Origin: Pleodorina starrii
Lineage: Eukaryota > Chlorophyta > Chlorophyceae > Chlamydomonadales > Volvocaceae
Length of the DNA stretch: 64,000 nucleotides
NCBI GenBank assembly: GCA_030267565.1
Contig: BRXU01000017.1
Location: forward strand, 404,501-468,500
Direction: 5' to 3'
In this document: positions 1 through 12,567 of the stretch, piece by piece
Layout of the letters: every line of letters starts with the position of its first letter
How positions within the stretch are numbered: position 1 is the stretch's first letter
Notes under the pieces: generated by a model
The model's database searches: none
What the model was told of the DNA's origin: nothing
The model's input: the letters and a program-made list of their open reading frames with translations, nothing else
Made by a program: the position numbers and the translations under genes

Positions 1-2331
1 GGCGCAATGGCGGACATTGAAGGGCTCTTGGCCGACCGCAACCTGGGAGCAGACGCAGGTGCAGCAGCGCAGGGCAACGTACCCACAGTCAACACCGACG
101 GCCCCGTTGCTGCAACGACTGGGGAGATGGGGCCGCCAGCAGCTGCGGCGACGGCGCCGGCCTCATTGGCTGCGGGCGCGGCGCGGCAGCAGGAGAGCGG
201 CCTGCGATCCCAGGCGAGTAGTTTCTTTCGCCGCGCCTGCAGCACCAATCACCTGGCCGGTGCTGCGTCTGGCGGCATGAATGGCAGCGTCTTTCTTGGC
301 GGCGGCGGCGCGGAGGCTGCCAAAACGCTGGCGCCGGCGCTGCTCTCTGCGCCGGAGCGGTCTGGCAGCGACTTCTCCTCCGCGGAGTCGGGGTCGGGCC
401 GGTTCTCCTCCGGCGATGTGGCGATGTCGGCAGGCAGTGGGACGCCCTGGGAGGGAAACCCGGACGTCGGCAGCGACCCGCTTGGCGGGGGCGGCGGCCG
501 GTTGGCGGGGTCCGCTACGAGGGCGGCGCCATCCCCATCGCCCTGCCCGTACAAGCTCCGCTGCGTTGCGCACAGCCTGGGCGGCATGTCGGTGCTCATC
601 CACCTGATTAATCGGCTGCGTGAGGGCCGTTCACACCACGTCAACCGGCTGCTGCTGCTCACGCCAGCGGGCTTCCACAAGCACTACCCCAGGGTAAGGA
701 TGCGACCTTGGAGAAGGGACTTGCCTGCGTTAGGATTAGCATGATAGCGTCGCGACTCAGCTCAGGCGTTGTATGGACAGGCCCAGTCCGTCGCTATGCG
801 CCAGCGAACTCCGTGTCGTTTGCTCTGTACTGTACATGCCGCCGGTCCCGTGGTAAGGCACTGCGCTGTGCTGAATGCTGCGCTGTCGCTGCGGTGCGCG
901 CAGGCCGCCAAGATGGTCCTGGTGGCGCTGCCGCTGCTGACCCGGGCTCTCCGCGCGCTTCTGGGCCGGTCTTTCTGCTTCCCGCTGTACATCCCCACCC
1001 CGCTGGGTCGGGCGCTGACCTTCAAGCTGCTGCTGTCCGCGAGCCGCATCCCCGGCCTGGGGGAGCTGCTGAGGCTGGGCTTCAAGGTGCGCAGCCGCCG
1101 GCGGCACTGGCACTGGCACGACAACGACAACGAAGGGACTGTCCCGATGCCACTCTCGCCTGCTCTGCTTAGGAGGCCTTTTCCTGACTTGTGCAAAGTG
1201 CAAAGGGTTCCGCATACCGGTGGGACGGGGCTCTGCGTCGCCTTTCTTTTCCCTACCGTAATTGCACATGGAAGCTGCCGCCGGGATGCGGCGTCCCGCT
1301 TCCTCCTCCATCTAAGCTGGTGCTGCTGCGCTCGCTTTGCCTGACCCCCACCCGACGTTGCGTGTCACGTCGATATCGCAGGCCCTGCTGGATGGGGACA
1401 TCAGCCAGTGGGACCGGGCCCTGCAGATGCCGCACTACAGCGCTGAGGACATGCCCGCCATCTCGGTGGACCAGGGTGAGGCGGGCGGAGCAGTGCGGTG
1501 GGCTTTTGGGGGTCCGTCCGGCATTTGCGGATGCATCTGATTACAACGTGATGTCACGTCGCGTCTTGATGTGTACCTGTTTCCATGCCATGCGCACGTC
1601 CCTGCATGCTTGTCTTGTATTCACATTGCGATATACAGCTCCCCCGCCCCGCCCCGCCCCGTGGCCAGCTACAGCTGCAACTTCGTGCGTCTTGCCGCCC
1701 CATGGCCCCAATACCCCTGGCCCTTCCCTGACCCCTCCCTGCCCTGCCCCTCCCTGCCGCAGTGCTTCACCTCATCCAGCTGGTGCTGTCGGATGCGTTC
1801 CGGCTGTACGACTACGGCTCAGCCGCCGCCAACGCCGCCCACTACGGCGTCCCCACGCCGCCCGACGTGTCTCGCGACTACTGGCGACTGGATGTGCCCG
1901 TACATCTGGTGGCGGGCCGCCGGGACGGCATCATCCCGCCGCCCAACATCCAGCGCCACCTGGAGGCAATGAAGGCTCAGGTGCGGTCGGTCAGGACATG
2001 GGGCTGTGGTCGGGAACTCGGGGCGTGGCACGTGCAGTTGAGGGGAGTGCGGCGTGCAGCGTCCGCACGAGCCAGCCCGTGTCGAGCAGTGTTGGCAGCT
2101 TGAGACAGTCCGACTATGCTGTGCTGTGGTGTCGAAGCTGCCCCTGCAGGCAAGGCGTTAAGGTCCTTCACCGCGGTCGGTCCTTCCTTTTCCCCAACCG
2201 GTTTTGCCCCGTACGTGCATGGCCAGGGCGTGGCGGTCACCTACCGCGAGTACGACTTTGGGCACCTGGACTTCACTTTCGGCGTCAAAGAGGAGTTGCG
2301 GATGTACCTCATGAAGGTGCTGCGGCTGTAG
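1..2331 (+). CDS. Alpha/beta-hydrolase lipase (plant At1g73920/At1g18460-like), 5' end outside window
   Basis: Exons I can join: 1 or 7-693, 904-1086, 1382-1475, 1763-1980, 2227-2331 (TAG). All phases close. An ATG at 7 is in frame, but the reading frame is open to base 1 and the protein probably starts further left. The first exon has a long Ala/Gly/Ser-rich insert, then the nucleophile elbow CVAHSLGGMSVL (Ser), followed by LLLLTPAGFHKHYPR. Later exons give LYIPTPLG, the acid loop VAGRRDGIIPP (Asp) and the terminal FGHLDFTFGVKEEL (His), so the Ser-Asp-His triad is complete. The order of blocks matches the plant membrane-associated TAG-lipase-like family as I know it. Substrate is inferred to be an acyl ester or lipid. 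The low-complexity insert before the Ser elbow is not typical of plant members. Confidence 0.85.
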
Positions 2332-4469
2332 GGCCGCCGCTGCATGCCCCACCCGGCCCGGCCCCGCCCGGCCACCGCGCGGCAAGCAGGGGCCGCGGAT
2401 GCGCCCCCTGGCTTCTGCATGACGTGGTGGTGGTGGTGGCTGGTGGTGGTGCGGAGGGAAGGCGAAGATGATGAATGATGTTGTCACTGCCTTTGTCGGT
2501 TAGTCCAGTCCGGTGTGCATTTTGGGGGATAATAAACCCTTTTGAGCCGGTGCGTACCGGACATGACGCAGCATGCCTGATTTTGTAGCGTAGACAGGCA
2601 GTGCGCGCCGCTGTTATGTTGCGGCGAGAGAGTGAGTGTGTCTTCAGTCCTGATCATGGCAGGCTTGACGCCGGCTCTTCGGCGTCGCCCGATTAGGCCA
2701 CAGCGAGTCTGATCAGTCACGAGCAGTCATGGCAACCATGCAGCTGCTGCAGGAGCGGGTGTGAACCGTTTCGGAGCGGCAAGTCCAGTGTTGGGTCGGG
2801 CAGACGCCCGCTGCAGTTCGCGCCGGTGCGTGGATTTGGGCGACTTCCGCCACGCCGCTAGGACTAGTACGGGGGGTAACGCGTGGTTTGACCGTTGACT
2901 TCCTACCTGCTCGCAAAACGGGGGATGAGTGCAGTCCTGCGGGGCGTTGCCGAACGCGTCCGCAAAACCGCTTGCCCCTGGTGCGAGCTTCACTGGGGCC
3001 TCGGCATCCATTATGCCCGCCCAGCCTCCATCGCGCCACACACCAATGTTGTTGTTGTGGCCTGGGGGGGCGAATCTATCGGCGAATGATGCCTCGCTCG
3101 CTGCAGATGGACATCATTTCTACCGTGCCTTCATTCCGCCGCCTGCAGTATTCGGGACTTCAACATACCGAAGAAGTTGTGCGCGTGTATCGACCTGGCG
3201 CCGGATCCCTGTGCGTTTGTATGGACCCCTCCTGGCTCCTGCCTAATCGTATGGGTGCACTGTTTGAGGGGAATCGTGTGCGCCGTGTGATGATTTGGTG
3301 TTTTTGTCCTAACGGGCTTTGATTGCGCGACACTTTCGACGGTTGGGGTAATGTCCTGGTGTCTCGAAATAAGCTCGGGATGCTTGGAAAGTGTGTTGTC
3401 TGTCATTTCCGCCAACGCTCTATGGGTTGGTCTGATCGTCTGACGTTGTTATGTGTTTTTTTCTGTTGGTGATGAACGGCATGAAGGGTGGTGTGAACAG
3501 CGTGTGCTGCCGCTTTGATGACATGAGGCAGAGGCGCGTATGGGCACGTCGGCTCCGCAGGGCTGCTACCCGGGGGCTGCACACCCAAGCGCCAGCCGGG
3601 GCGGGATTATGACGCCCGCCCGGGTGTGGTGGGAAAGAGCTTGGAAATGTGTGTGGCACCCGGCTGCCGGGGGCGTTTGCATGCGGCAGTGATGCATGCG
3701 AGCGGTGCATCAGGGATGTCCGGACGTGCACGACGGGACGAAATTGGGTCGTGGAGCCAACCGCTACAACTGTCGATCGCTTTGCTGTCTTACCCTTCGA
3801 CAGTGCCTGAACAAGCCATGGATGGCTGCTCCGCCACTAGCGGCGTCTAGAGCAGGTCAAGGCCACCATGGCTTGTTGTTACCGGTATCTGACCTCTCTT
3901 TTTTTACTGAGTGCGGCAAATGGTTTGTTGTTTGCACACACACAATCCTTTTGTCGCGACGTTGCGGACGCACGTGCAGGCTTGCGGACGGCACGGCACC
4001 CTTAGGTGGTGATGACGACCAGGATCCGCTGCGTGGTACCGGGTGGGTATGAACCCGAGAAGTGGTGCGGCGCAGTGTCAAGAGGCTTCCCAGTCCGGAC
4101 GGTTGTGGTGCCCTTTCCATGATCCATGTACGCCTAACTGCCTATCATGTTCGACTGCGTCGAGTAGGATCGAGTGCGTCCGGGAGGGATCACGGGCGGC
4201 TCTTCCCGCAGCAGCCCCTCGGCTCCGCAACATGAACGGTACAGTCGAGGGCGCAAGGGTGTTGGTCTAGTTGCTGAGCAGGCTGGGCTCTCCCCGCATG
4301 CATATGTTGAGTTAACGATGTTTATCGCCCGATGTGTGTTCCGTGTCTGAGTGTGAGGAAGTATCTTGCTCTGCTGGATTGCGTCTGCATGGCGTGCGTG
4401 GTAACTATCATGCAATCTGCTTGGGAGGTCACATACACTGCCACATACAAGGGGGGGCTGCTTGTGATG
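2332..4469. other. Intergenic, no supported gene
   Basis: I see the 3' flank of the lipase gene and no convincing exon on either strand. Short open frames here lack recognisable motifs and consistent splice sites. No TGTAA signal was found close behind the lipase stop. Confidence 0.5.
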
Positions 4470-4598
4470 TTGGGAACGGAGCCCATCACCGCCATCGCCC
4501 CCGCGGAGATGCACGGCCACGGCGGGGCGCTGGTGTTCCTCAACGGCATTCTCATGGGGGTGCACCGCAGGCCGCACAGGCTGGTGAGGGAGGTCAGG
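4470..4598 (+). pseudogene. Isolated RNA polymerase second-largest-subunit (Rpb2 family) fragment
   Basis: The plus-strand frame reads GALVFLNGILMGVHRRPHRL followed by VREVR and a good splice donor (ag|gtgagc at 4597/4598). This resembles the conserved 'vFLNG-xx-G-x-HR-x-P' block of the Rpb2/Rpa2/Rpc2 family, closest in feel to the Pol III form. I found no further exons of the subunit (over 1100 residues in full) on either side within the window, so this is most simply a stranded exon copy or pseudogene. It could also be a chance match, since only about 25 residues are convincing. Confidence 0.4.
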
Positions 4599-5460
4599 TG
4601 AGCGGAGGGCAGGTGGAGGCTGGGGGGCGTGTGGGGGGGGCTGGGGCGGCGGGGTGGGAGAGAGAGAGGGGGCAGGCGGCAGCAGACGTGAAGGAGGGAG
4701 ACACGAGCGGGGGAGACGAGCTGGGCAATGGCCAACGAGGCGGCATGGGCCAGGAGGTGGAATGGTGGCGGCCCTACAACCGAGCCCTGCCCTCCTTCGC
4801 CCTCCCGCCCTCCCGCCTCTCCAACCCTACCTACATACAAGGGGGGGCCATGGGGGTTTCGCTTGGAAGGCCATGCCAGTCTGCAGCGAAGTACACCTTG
4901 ACCCAGTTTGATGCAACAACTGGGGGCGTGCTGAAGCAGAAGGCAAGGGTGACAGCTGCCGACACTGGGGACTTTCGCTGCGGTAAAGGCGGGGCCCTGC
5001 GACGCCCTCGAAACCCTTCGAGTAGCGCTCACGGCGGGACCGACCGAAACAACCTGCAACGGCGTCTTCGGACAACGCGTGCATAACCGATCACATGCAG
5101 TCTTAACCTTATCAGTACTGCGTCTTTTTCAGCAGGAGCCTTTTTCAGCTAAAAGCCTTTTTTTACCGACTGTGGCCGAAGCGTTGCTCGCGTCACTTCT
5201 CAGTAACCAAGCTGAGTGGAATTGCTCGTTGCATGAAAATGCACTTCAATTTACAAGATATCAGCGCGTACACGGGCACACGGATAATCTTGATCGGAAT
5301 CGCGCAGGGCTCGCGCTTCGATCCGAAACCATAAGGCTCTTGTTTCATGTTCGTTTGTTGCCACGGCATTTAATGATGTGGCCATATCCTTTCGCTTGCC
5401 TCGGGGGCGGCGCTTTGTGGGCCCGTTTGAACTGCGGTCGCCCCTTCGGCCGTCCACTGA
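4599..5460. other. Intergenic, upstream of SET gene
   Basis: No supported gene. The right part is the presumed promoter and 5' leader of the SET-domain gene. No clear core promoter motif was recognised. Confidence 0.4.
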
Positions 5461-8009
5461 ATGCCTCGTCCAGCAGTGGCTCGGCAGCCGCCGCTTGGTC
5501 GGCCGACAATGCGGAGCCACTTCCTGCTCAGCACTCGCCCCTGGGCAGTGTTACTGGGCGATCGCGGCAGACACGCAGTCAACGAGCACCGAGCTGCGCG
5601 TCCCGCGGCCGCCGCCTCGCCGCTGTCCTCCTCGGCCGCGCCTTCCGGCGATACGCCTGAAGTCCCGGAGCTAGTCGCGTGGCTCCTTCGCAGTAATGGT
5701 CGTGTCGACGGAGCAACCTTGGCGAATCTCGCCGGTCGAGACGGCGCTTCGGGATGGGGCCTCAAGGCATCGCAGGTGGGAACTCAGCGCCTTTCTTTCA
5801 AGCAAATTCTCAACCTTGCTGTAGAATTGTCATTTCACGTTGTCTGTTTTTTTGCTGTTACGTGCTGCAGGATGTTGAGCAGGGTCACCGGCTCATCGTG
5901 CTTCCGGCGGCTTGCCATCTGACCTACGGCGCGCAAGACGATCAGCGGCTGTTGGCTCTCATCCAGAAGGTCCCTGATGAACTCTGGGGTGCCAAGCTCG
6001 CGCTGCAGCTGCTTTCCCAGCGGCTACGCGGGCCCGACTCGCCGTTCGCGTCCTACATCGCCCACCTCCCCAAGGGCATCCCTGGCATCCCCATGTTTTT
6101 CGGCAAGCGCGCTCTCGACCTCATCGACTACCCGCCGGTCTCTCAGCAAGTGCAGAAGCGCTGCCGGTGGCTCTACTCGTTCAGCCAGCAGGTGTTGGCG
6201 CAGCTGCCTGGCTCTCCAGAAGACCCTTTCGACGGCGTCACCGTCGACATCAATGCGCTGGGTTGGGCCATGGCCTGCGTCAGCTCCAGGGCTTTCCGTA
6301 CTCGCGGTCCAACTCACCCCGCCGCCATGCTGCCCCTGATCGACATGGCCAACCACACCTTCGCCCCCAACGCCGAGGTCCTGCCGCTCGAGGGAGGCGC
6401 CGTTGGCCTGTTCGCCAAGAGCAAGGTGAGAGCGCCGCGCGATCGCACTTGATATCCTTGCGGGACGACCACTGACGGTAGCACGTAAGCTGTGAAAGGG
6501 TTCGTGCGGTTGGATCAGTCTCTTGGGGTCTCTTGGGGTTCACTGCTATACGTCCCCCGGCCGAGGATGACCATTCGGCAACGTTGCGCAGAACCGGCGC
6601 TATCCTCCATGTACGGTACTTGCAGTTGTGCCCTTGGTTTCTGACTGAGCATCTTGCCGCAACGTTTACCTCTTGCGCCCCAGATATCTGCTGGCGAGCC
6701 TCTGCTGTTGTCGTACGGGAAGCTGAGCAACGACTTCCTCTTTATGGACTACGGCTTCATCATGCCGGACAACCCGTACGACACTGTACAGCTGCGGTTC
6801 GAGGTCGGCTTGCTGCAGGTGGGGGCCTTTCGCCTTAGTCTTGTGTGATTTGTCGCGCTGTCATACGGAACACGCGCCCAGGACCCTCCTCACGCTCGTG
6901 CCGCATAATAACATGAACGCATTCGGTTGTGATTCCGAAAGAGAGACATGATGACACACGCTGGCACCAGTCTGTGGGTGATTGGCCTCAACAACCAACT
7001 CCCGATGATGTGATTATCTATTGGAGCTGTCTGATCTCTCTCTTTGCCGCAACACAGTTTGGGCTTTGTTTAATTTCATGCGCTCACCATCTTCGTCATA
7101 AGTTGGGAAATGATTATATCTTGTTGGCACCAGATCAGATCTGTGTACGGCTTAATAGCCGTTACACTGTGAAGATTCAACACAAGGCTGTATCTGATCC
7201 CACTGTGGCATGCCTGGACGAGGCATGACATCTCACGACTTTCGCAATGGTCCGTGTCACGCTCGTAAACTGACATGCCTTCAGTAGACGCCCTGAAGTC
7301 CCATGCTGCACCTGTCGCTAATCACCTGCGTTTCTGACTCTCCACCCTTCCTACTGCAAACCATGTATCCCCCCTGCAGGCCGGCGCTTTTGTGGCCAAT
7401 GTGACGGACAGTAATGGAGCCCCCCTGGACCTGACCCCCACTCCCTGGCGTCTGGCGCTGCTTTCGGAGCTTGGTCTCGCCGGCCCCGCCGCCAACACGG
7501 AGATCAATCTGGGAGGAGTCGAACTGATCGACCGCCGCTTGCTTGCCGCTGCGCGCGTCATGGTTGCTCGACAAGAGGGCGAGGTTGCCGGGCGCGGCGT
7601 GGAGCGCTTCTGCGCCATTGACCGGCCGCTGAGTCGCGAGAATGAGGCGGCAGCGCTGCGGATAGTGGCAGGCGTGGTGGCTGTTGCGCTGTCGAACTTT
7701 CGCACGACGTTGGATCAGGATTTGGCGTTGTTGGCCGGCGAGGTTCCGGCGCAGGCGCCTGGCGCCGCGGCGGGTGGAGCTGGGGAAGCGTCGGCGGAGC
7801 TGCAGCCTTTGTCTGGCGAGGATGAGATTTTGGCGGTTCGGTTTCGTGTGGAGAAGAAGCGGATCTTGAGCCGCACGCTGCAACGCGTGGCGGAGCTGAG
7901 GGCGGCGTTGTCGGACAACGTCGAGCTGCGGCAGGCGACGGGTGTGGCGAATGCGAGGAAGGGCAGCAAGCCCGCGCCCGCCACCAATAAGGGCTTCGGG
8001 AAGAAGTAA
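5461..8009 (+). CDS. SET-domain methyltransferase, Rubisco LSMT/SETD6-like
   Basis: Exons 5461-5775, 5871-6425, 6684-6818 and 7380-8009 (TAA) are all phase 0 and give 544 residues. A second in-frame ATG at 5509 could be the real start. The join of exons 1 and 2 restores GWGLKASQDVEQG, the start of the SET fold in this family (residues 98-110). Exon 2 has PLIDMANHTF (about 260-269), matching the family D-x-x-NH block. Exon 3 has GEPLLLSYG with the expected catalytic Tyr (about 301), followed by DYGFIMPDNPYD. Exon 4 encodes the helical Rubis-subs-bind-like domain with FRVEKKRIL near the C terminus, then a basic tail. The Ala/Ser/Arg-rich N terminus suits an organelle transit peptide, so a plastid lysine methyltransferase is likely. 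The protein substrate cannot be told from sequence. Confidence 0.9.
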
Positions 8010-8514
8010 GAGCGCAGGATGGCTTTTTAGGTTTCTTTTGAACTGACGCTGCAGTGAAATATCTGTGGAGATGCAATCAGCTGTTGCTTTTGTTGCGTGT
8101 GTACATACTACGGAACTGTTTGAATGAACGAACGGTCTGATCAACGAACGCTTTCGGAGGGGCTTGGGTGAAGGGGTGATGTGTTGCTTGGGTACAGCCG
8201 AGCAGTGGTATCTAGCCAGCCCCGGAGGTGTCCCGCACTGTCGTTTGTTGTGCGCGGTCGGGCGCCTTGTGCGGGTGTAGCGAATCTTCGCAGTTCAGTC
8301 TAGCTTAGTTATATAGATAGTCTGCGGGTGAGCGTGTGGAAATCTGTGGTTTTGATGGGAATACGGTTATTGTTCCCGTGCCCATGTACCCGATATATAC
8401 ATGTATTCAGGCTAGGTGCTTAGGCGCACAAACCAACTCAGCGTTTGATTTGCATATTGGCGGGCACGGCGGAGCGCTGGTATCAGCACCGTCACAAATC
8501 TGTCAAACATGCCT

Positions 8515-8519
8515 TGTAA
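8515..8519 (+). terminator. TGTAA polyadenylation signal of SET gene
   Basis: TGTAA lies about 505 bases after the SET stop codon. It is the volvocine poly(A) signal and the first clear one on this strand. Confidence 0.6.
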
Positions 8520-8640
8520 ATCCATGACAGACAAATGACTCATGAATATGAGCCGGTTAATGGTTTGCGAATGAACCTTAGTACTGTGGTTTCAAGATGA
8601 CACACGATCGAACGGGCTTAAGCGACCTGTGGCACGATAG

Positions 8641-8645
8641 TTACA
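8641..8645 (-). terminator. TGTAA polyadenylation signal of fructosamine-kinase gene
   Basis: TTACA on the plus strand is TGTAA on the minus strand, about 245 bases past the minus-strand stop at 8891. The two convergent genes therefore end roughly 100 bases apart without overlap. Confidence 0.6.
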
Positions 8646-8890
8646 AGGGCAAAATCCCCCAGGGAGCCAGCAAGTTCAGCCAGATCTTGGAGGCCTGTTA
8701 CCAGTCTGCAGAGTAACTGGGTATGTAGCCGCTCTGCTGCAGATCTGACTGGATGTGAAACTAGGCCAACCTGCCAACCACACTCGCTTCACCCTGCCTC
8801 GCGCCACTCCTGATGCGATGCGCATGCATGGATTAATAAACGGCTATGCACACACTAAGGGGGGTGACATGGAAAGGCTCACGAGCGAGG

Positions 8891-11890
8891 TCACGTGAGG
8901 CGCTTGAGGATGGAGGCGCACTGCGAGTAGTAGCTGTCTCCGAACAGGTTGAGGTGGTTGAGGTAGTGGTACAGCCGGTAGATCTCGGCGCGCTGCTCAA
9001 AGCCAGGTGCGCGGGGGATGATCTCGTGGTATGCCCGGTAGAAATCCTGACTGAAGCCTGCGAGGCAGCAGCGAGGGGGCAGCCCACGCAAGAGAGCAGC
9101 AGATCGCACCTTGAGGGCACGTACACACTCCACATGTGAATACGTGTCAGGGACCGGGAGGCTCGGCCAGGTACGACGTCGCAGTTGTACGGAAGTGTAC
9201 GACTCGTAGCCGTCGTGCGGCTGCGCCATGCGCGGGCCACCGTCTTCACCACCCAACCCACCCACCTGCACACCAGCTCATCCCGAACTCCGCCTCATGG
9301 TGGCCGTAGTAGGTGGCCGGGTCGAAGATGGTGGGCTCGCTCCCCACGGCGCCGATGTTGCCGCTCCACAAGTCTCCGTGGAGCACACTGGGTCGGACCT
9401 GAACACCGAGTCGAGTGCACAAACACACATCGTACCGTGCCGTACCGTGTGGTTGTATGAACCTATGCGGCCCAAGCAGTGCCGCGGTAGCGTGCGGACC
9501 CTTCGGAGGCGGGCGCTGGGCCCATGGGCGGCTGCAAACCATCCCCTGTCCCCATCCCCAAGCCCCCAAGCCCGACCACCCAAAGGGTTCCCAGCTGGCC
9601 CGCTCGCCCGCTCGCTCGCACACGTTGGATGAACCCCCCCGTTACCTCCCCGCCCCACCTCAATGCCATCGAAGTACGTGTGCAGGTTGCTGCACAGCTG
9701 CTCGCCCATCCGCTTCAGCTGGGAGTCACCTAGCGGAGGGGAGGGCAGGGCAGGGCAGGGGAGGGCAGGGGAGGAGGCGCCAAGCAGAGGGCGTGGAGGC
9801 AAGAGGGCGGATGGCGGGTGGGTACGGCAGCTCTGTACGACATGTCCCAGCCGGGGAGGGAGCGCAACCGGCTCACATCTTTGCCAGCGGGATGCAGCGC
9901 CCCCCCAACCCAACCCCTTTCCTTTATGTACCCAACCCTCTGTCCAACGAGTCTCGCAGTTCGCCGGGTCCCCTCCCCGCCGGCATCTGGTGCTCTTCAA
10001 ACACAAGTGCTTCACATCTCAGATCCCACGATGCCCGCGACCTTCCGCCCCCACACACCCCACGGCAGGCCCTGGACCCCGGGTCTGCCGCTCTCGCCCG
10101 CACAGCCGCACAGCCACCCAGCCGCCCAGCCGCCCCCACATAACCACATCGCCGCCCCCTCATCCACCCAGCCAGCCTCCCACCCGTCATCTGCAGCTGC
10201 GGCCCCAGTCGCTTGTCCCTCAGAAAGGCCACCCAATCGGATGTCCAGCCGTTGAGCTGTTGAGTGCCCCCAATGGTGTTGTCTACGGGGAAGCCGAACT
10301 GCCCAGCCGCGGCGTGCTCGTCCTGGGTGAGGGAGCGGAGGGAGCGAAGGCAACTTAAATATTGCACTGTACTGCACTACCGCTCGGGGTCCTCGCACCT
10401 TGGGAGTGGCCAGGTGCATTCGGGCCAGCCGCCTGCCCAGCTCCCCGCTATCCAGCCGCCCGCCCCGCATGTCCAGGTGCTCCATGACTATGAAGGAGCC
10501 GCCGCGACCGGCGCCCTCCAACAGACCGTAGTGGAACACCTGAGGGCGAAGGGGTTGGGGGGGAGACCCGGACGGTGTTGGGGAAGGGGAAAGGGCAGAG
10601 CGCCGCCGGGGGGGAAGTGGGCTGGGGAGTACGGCAACAGGAAGTGCTCATGAAGGGCTGCTTTGACCGACAAGGAGGCTGCACTGCACCTCTCCGCACC
10701 TGCGCTCAGTTTGACGGAAGGGAAGGGGAGGGAAGGGGGTGGGGTGGGCAGGACACAGCTCTCGGACTGCATTGCGAAGGCAACAAATTACCGGTACTCG
10801 CTGTGAAGGCAACAGATCGTGAAGGCACCGTATTGTGATTTGTGAGGGCGGTCCCCCCTTGGGGAGCTCAGCTCACCTTGGGGATGCGCAGCGTGTGGGT
10901 GTCTGTCGATGGAGAAGGTCGGGAGGGGGGGAGGGGCAGGAGGGCAGGAGGCCAGGAGGGCGAGGCAGAGAGGCGGAGGGCAGAGGGGGGTTTAGGGTTT
11001 CGTTTCGGGGTTCCGGCGCAGTGGCTGAGCGGAGCACATTGACGGGAGGCTCTCTGCCGCGGCTCTGGGTGCGCTTCCATTACAGCGTCGACGACACGAC
11101 CTTCTGCGCCTTCTGCAGTCTCTGGCGGGCTATCTCTTGAGGGCCTTTGCGCGGCCGCAGGGCCGCACGGCCGAGGCAGCCGCCAGCAGGGGGCCAGGAG
11201 CCACTGCGGACCGTCCGACAGTGCCACCCCGCCACGCGCGCTGGCGAATCCAAAGTCCGGCCGCACCCGCGCGCCCTCCCCTTCCCCCAATCCCTGTGCC
11301 GGAATAGAGCAGCAGCAGCAGCGGCAAAGCCCAGCGCCACATTTTGGACACGCCACAACACAACAGCGGTGTACAGTCAAGTGAGGCTCGGCGCACACCA
11401 TAAAGAGTCCCCTTTCAGCTTTGGTCCTCAAGATAGCGCCCTGACAGCTGCCACCAAAAGTACGGCAGTCCCGTACTGCTCACCGTACATGGCCTGCAGC
11501 CCCAAGGCCTCCCCCCTGAACATGCCCTCATCCCGCCCCAGAGCCGTCTTGACGAAGTAGCGGCACCCGCCTGTGGAGGCCGGAGAGGAGGACCGGCGCG
11601 GGCAGATCAGGCACAGTGGGGCGGTGGCGGGGCGGGGCGGGGCGAGGCACGGTGTTAGCCGTTGTCAGCTCTCCCGTACTTCGCGGTGCTGGGGGTAGGG
11701 TACGACACGGCTCTACTGCAGACCGTACCCCAGGGGTCAACACGTCTTTCCCCTCTAGCAGCGGCGGCCACCTTGCGTCTCCACCACGTACGCGCTGCTC
11801 CAGCCGCTGCCGGACACGAAGCTCTCCTTCACCACCGGACCGGTGCCCAGCTGCTCCTCGATCCACTTGTTGGCGGCCGGGTGGCCGGCC
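8891..11890 (-). CDS. FN3K: Fructosamine/ketosamine 3-kinase family protein (5' end unresolved)
   Basis: Minus-strand exons: 11772-11890, 11484-11570, 10877-10902, 10399-10539, 10184-10322, 9659-9729, 9266-9398 and 8891-9057 (TGA). All phases close, giving 293 residues against a family length near 300, so only the first few residues are missing. An in-frame stop lies just upstream, and I could not find a phase-compatible initiating exon. Diagnostic blocks: GEALGLQAMYDTHTLRIPK, SFIVMEHLDM, the catalytic loop VLHGDLWSGNIG (Asp near 203), the metal-binding IFDPATYYGHHEAEFGMSWC, and YRLYHYLNHLNLFGD near the C terminus. These match plant FN3K proteins closely. The family phosphorylates protein-bound fructosamines or ribulosamines, leading to deglycation. 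The glycine-rich loop reads SGSGWSS. Confidence 0.9.
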
Positions 11891-12567
11891 CTGGGTCGGG
11901 GAGTTCACAGGGGACGAAGCCGACAGTCAGCTGCCAGCAGCGTAGGGTAGTTTCCGGAATTGTTGGACGACATATATATTTATTCATGGCACGGATCCTC
12001 AAGGCGGTACAAAGCTGCAGCTTTTGTTGACTGTGAGGATGGATGAGTCGGAGGCGACCTCATCAGGGTGTGAAGCGTACTTTGCACTGACAAATTATCT
12101 TGAAGATAAAGCAGTGATTATTTGAGTTTTGCAGGCCTAGAAAGCGGCGTGGAGCGGAACTGTGTATATAATCCATCCTCACATGACGCGCACTCCAGCC
12201 CGCGACCGCCCAGTCGTGAAAGGCCGTCGCGTTGCAGATCGATGCACAGATGGCGACGTCGCCGCACGGCGATGCGCAGTTTGGTTCATGCCTCGTTGCT
12301 TGCAGAGTAGCATCCCAACGATTCACTGCGCGCGCACTTCTGCTTGAGCTCAGCACAAATTTACGCGTTCTAACAAGGAGCCTGAGCTAGACACAAACGT
12401 GGCTCAGCAATTGGAGAGTGCAAGCGTCGTCGCTTGCCGCGACCGAACCGACAACCGTCGCCAACCGTGTCAGCGTCCCGGCGAGCGGCGAGTCGGCCCT
12501 AGTCGGCGAACGCTGCGAGCCTGCAATAGGCCAGGACGGCAAGCAGTCCCTTGGTAGTAATAGCCAG
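11891..12567. other. Upstream region of fructosamine-kinase gene
   Basis: This holds the presumed promoter and the unresolved first exon of the minus-strand kinase. It is moderately AT-rich with no other recognisable gene. Confidence 0.4.

Noticed and set aside
9415..10358. Plus-strand frames of several hundred codons over the fructosamine-kinase introns
   Set aside because: High-GC shadow frames. The minus strand has family motifs and closed splice phases across the same interval.
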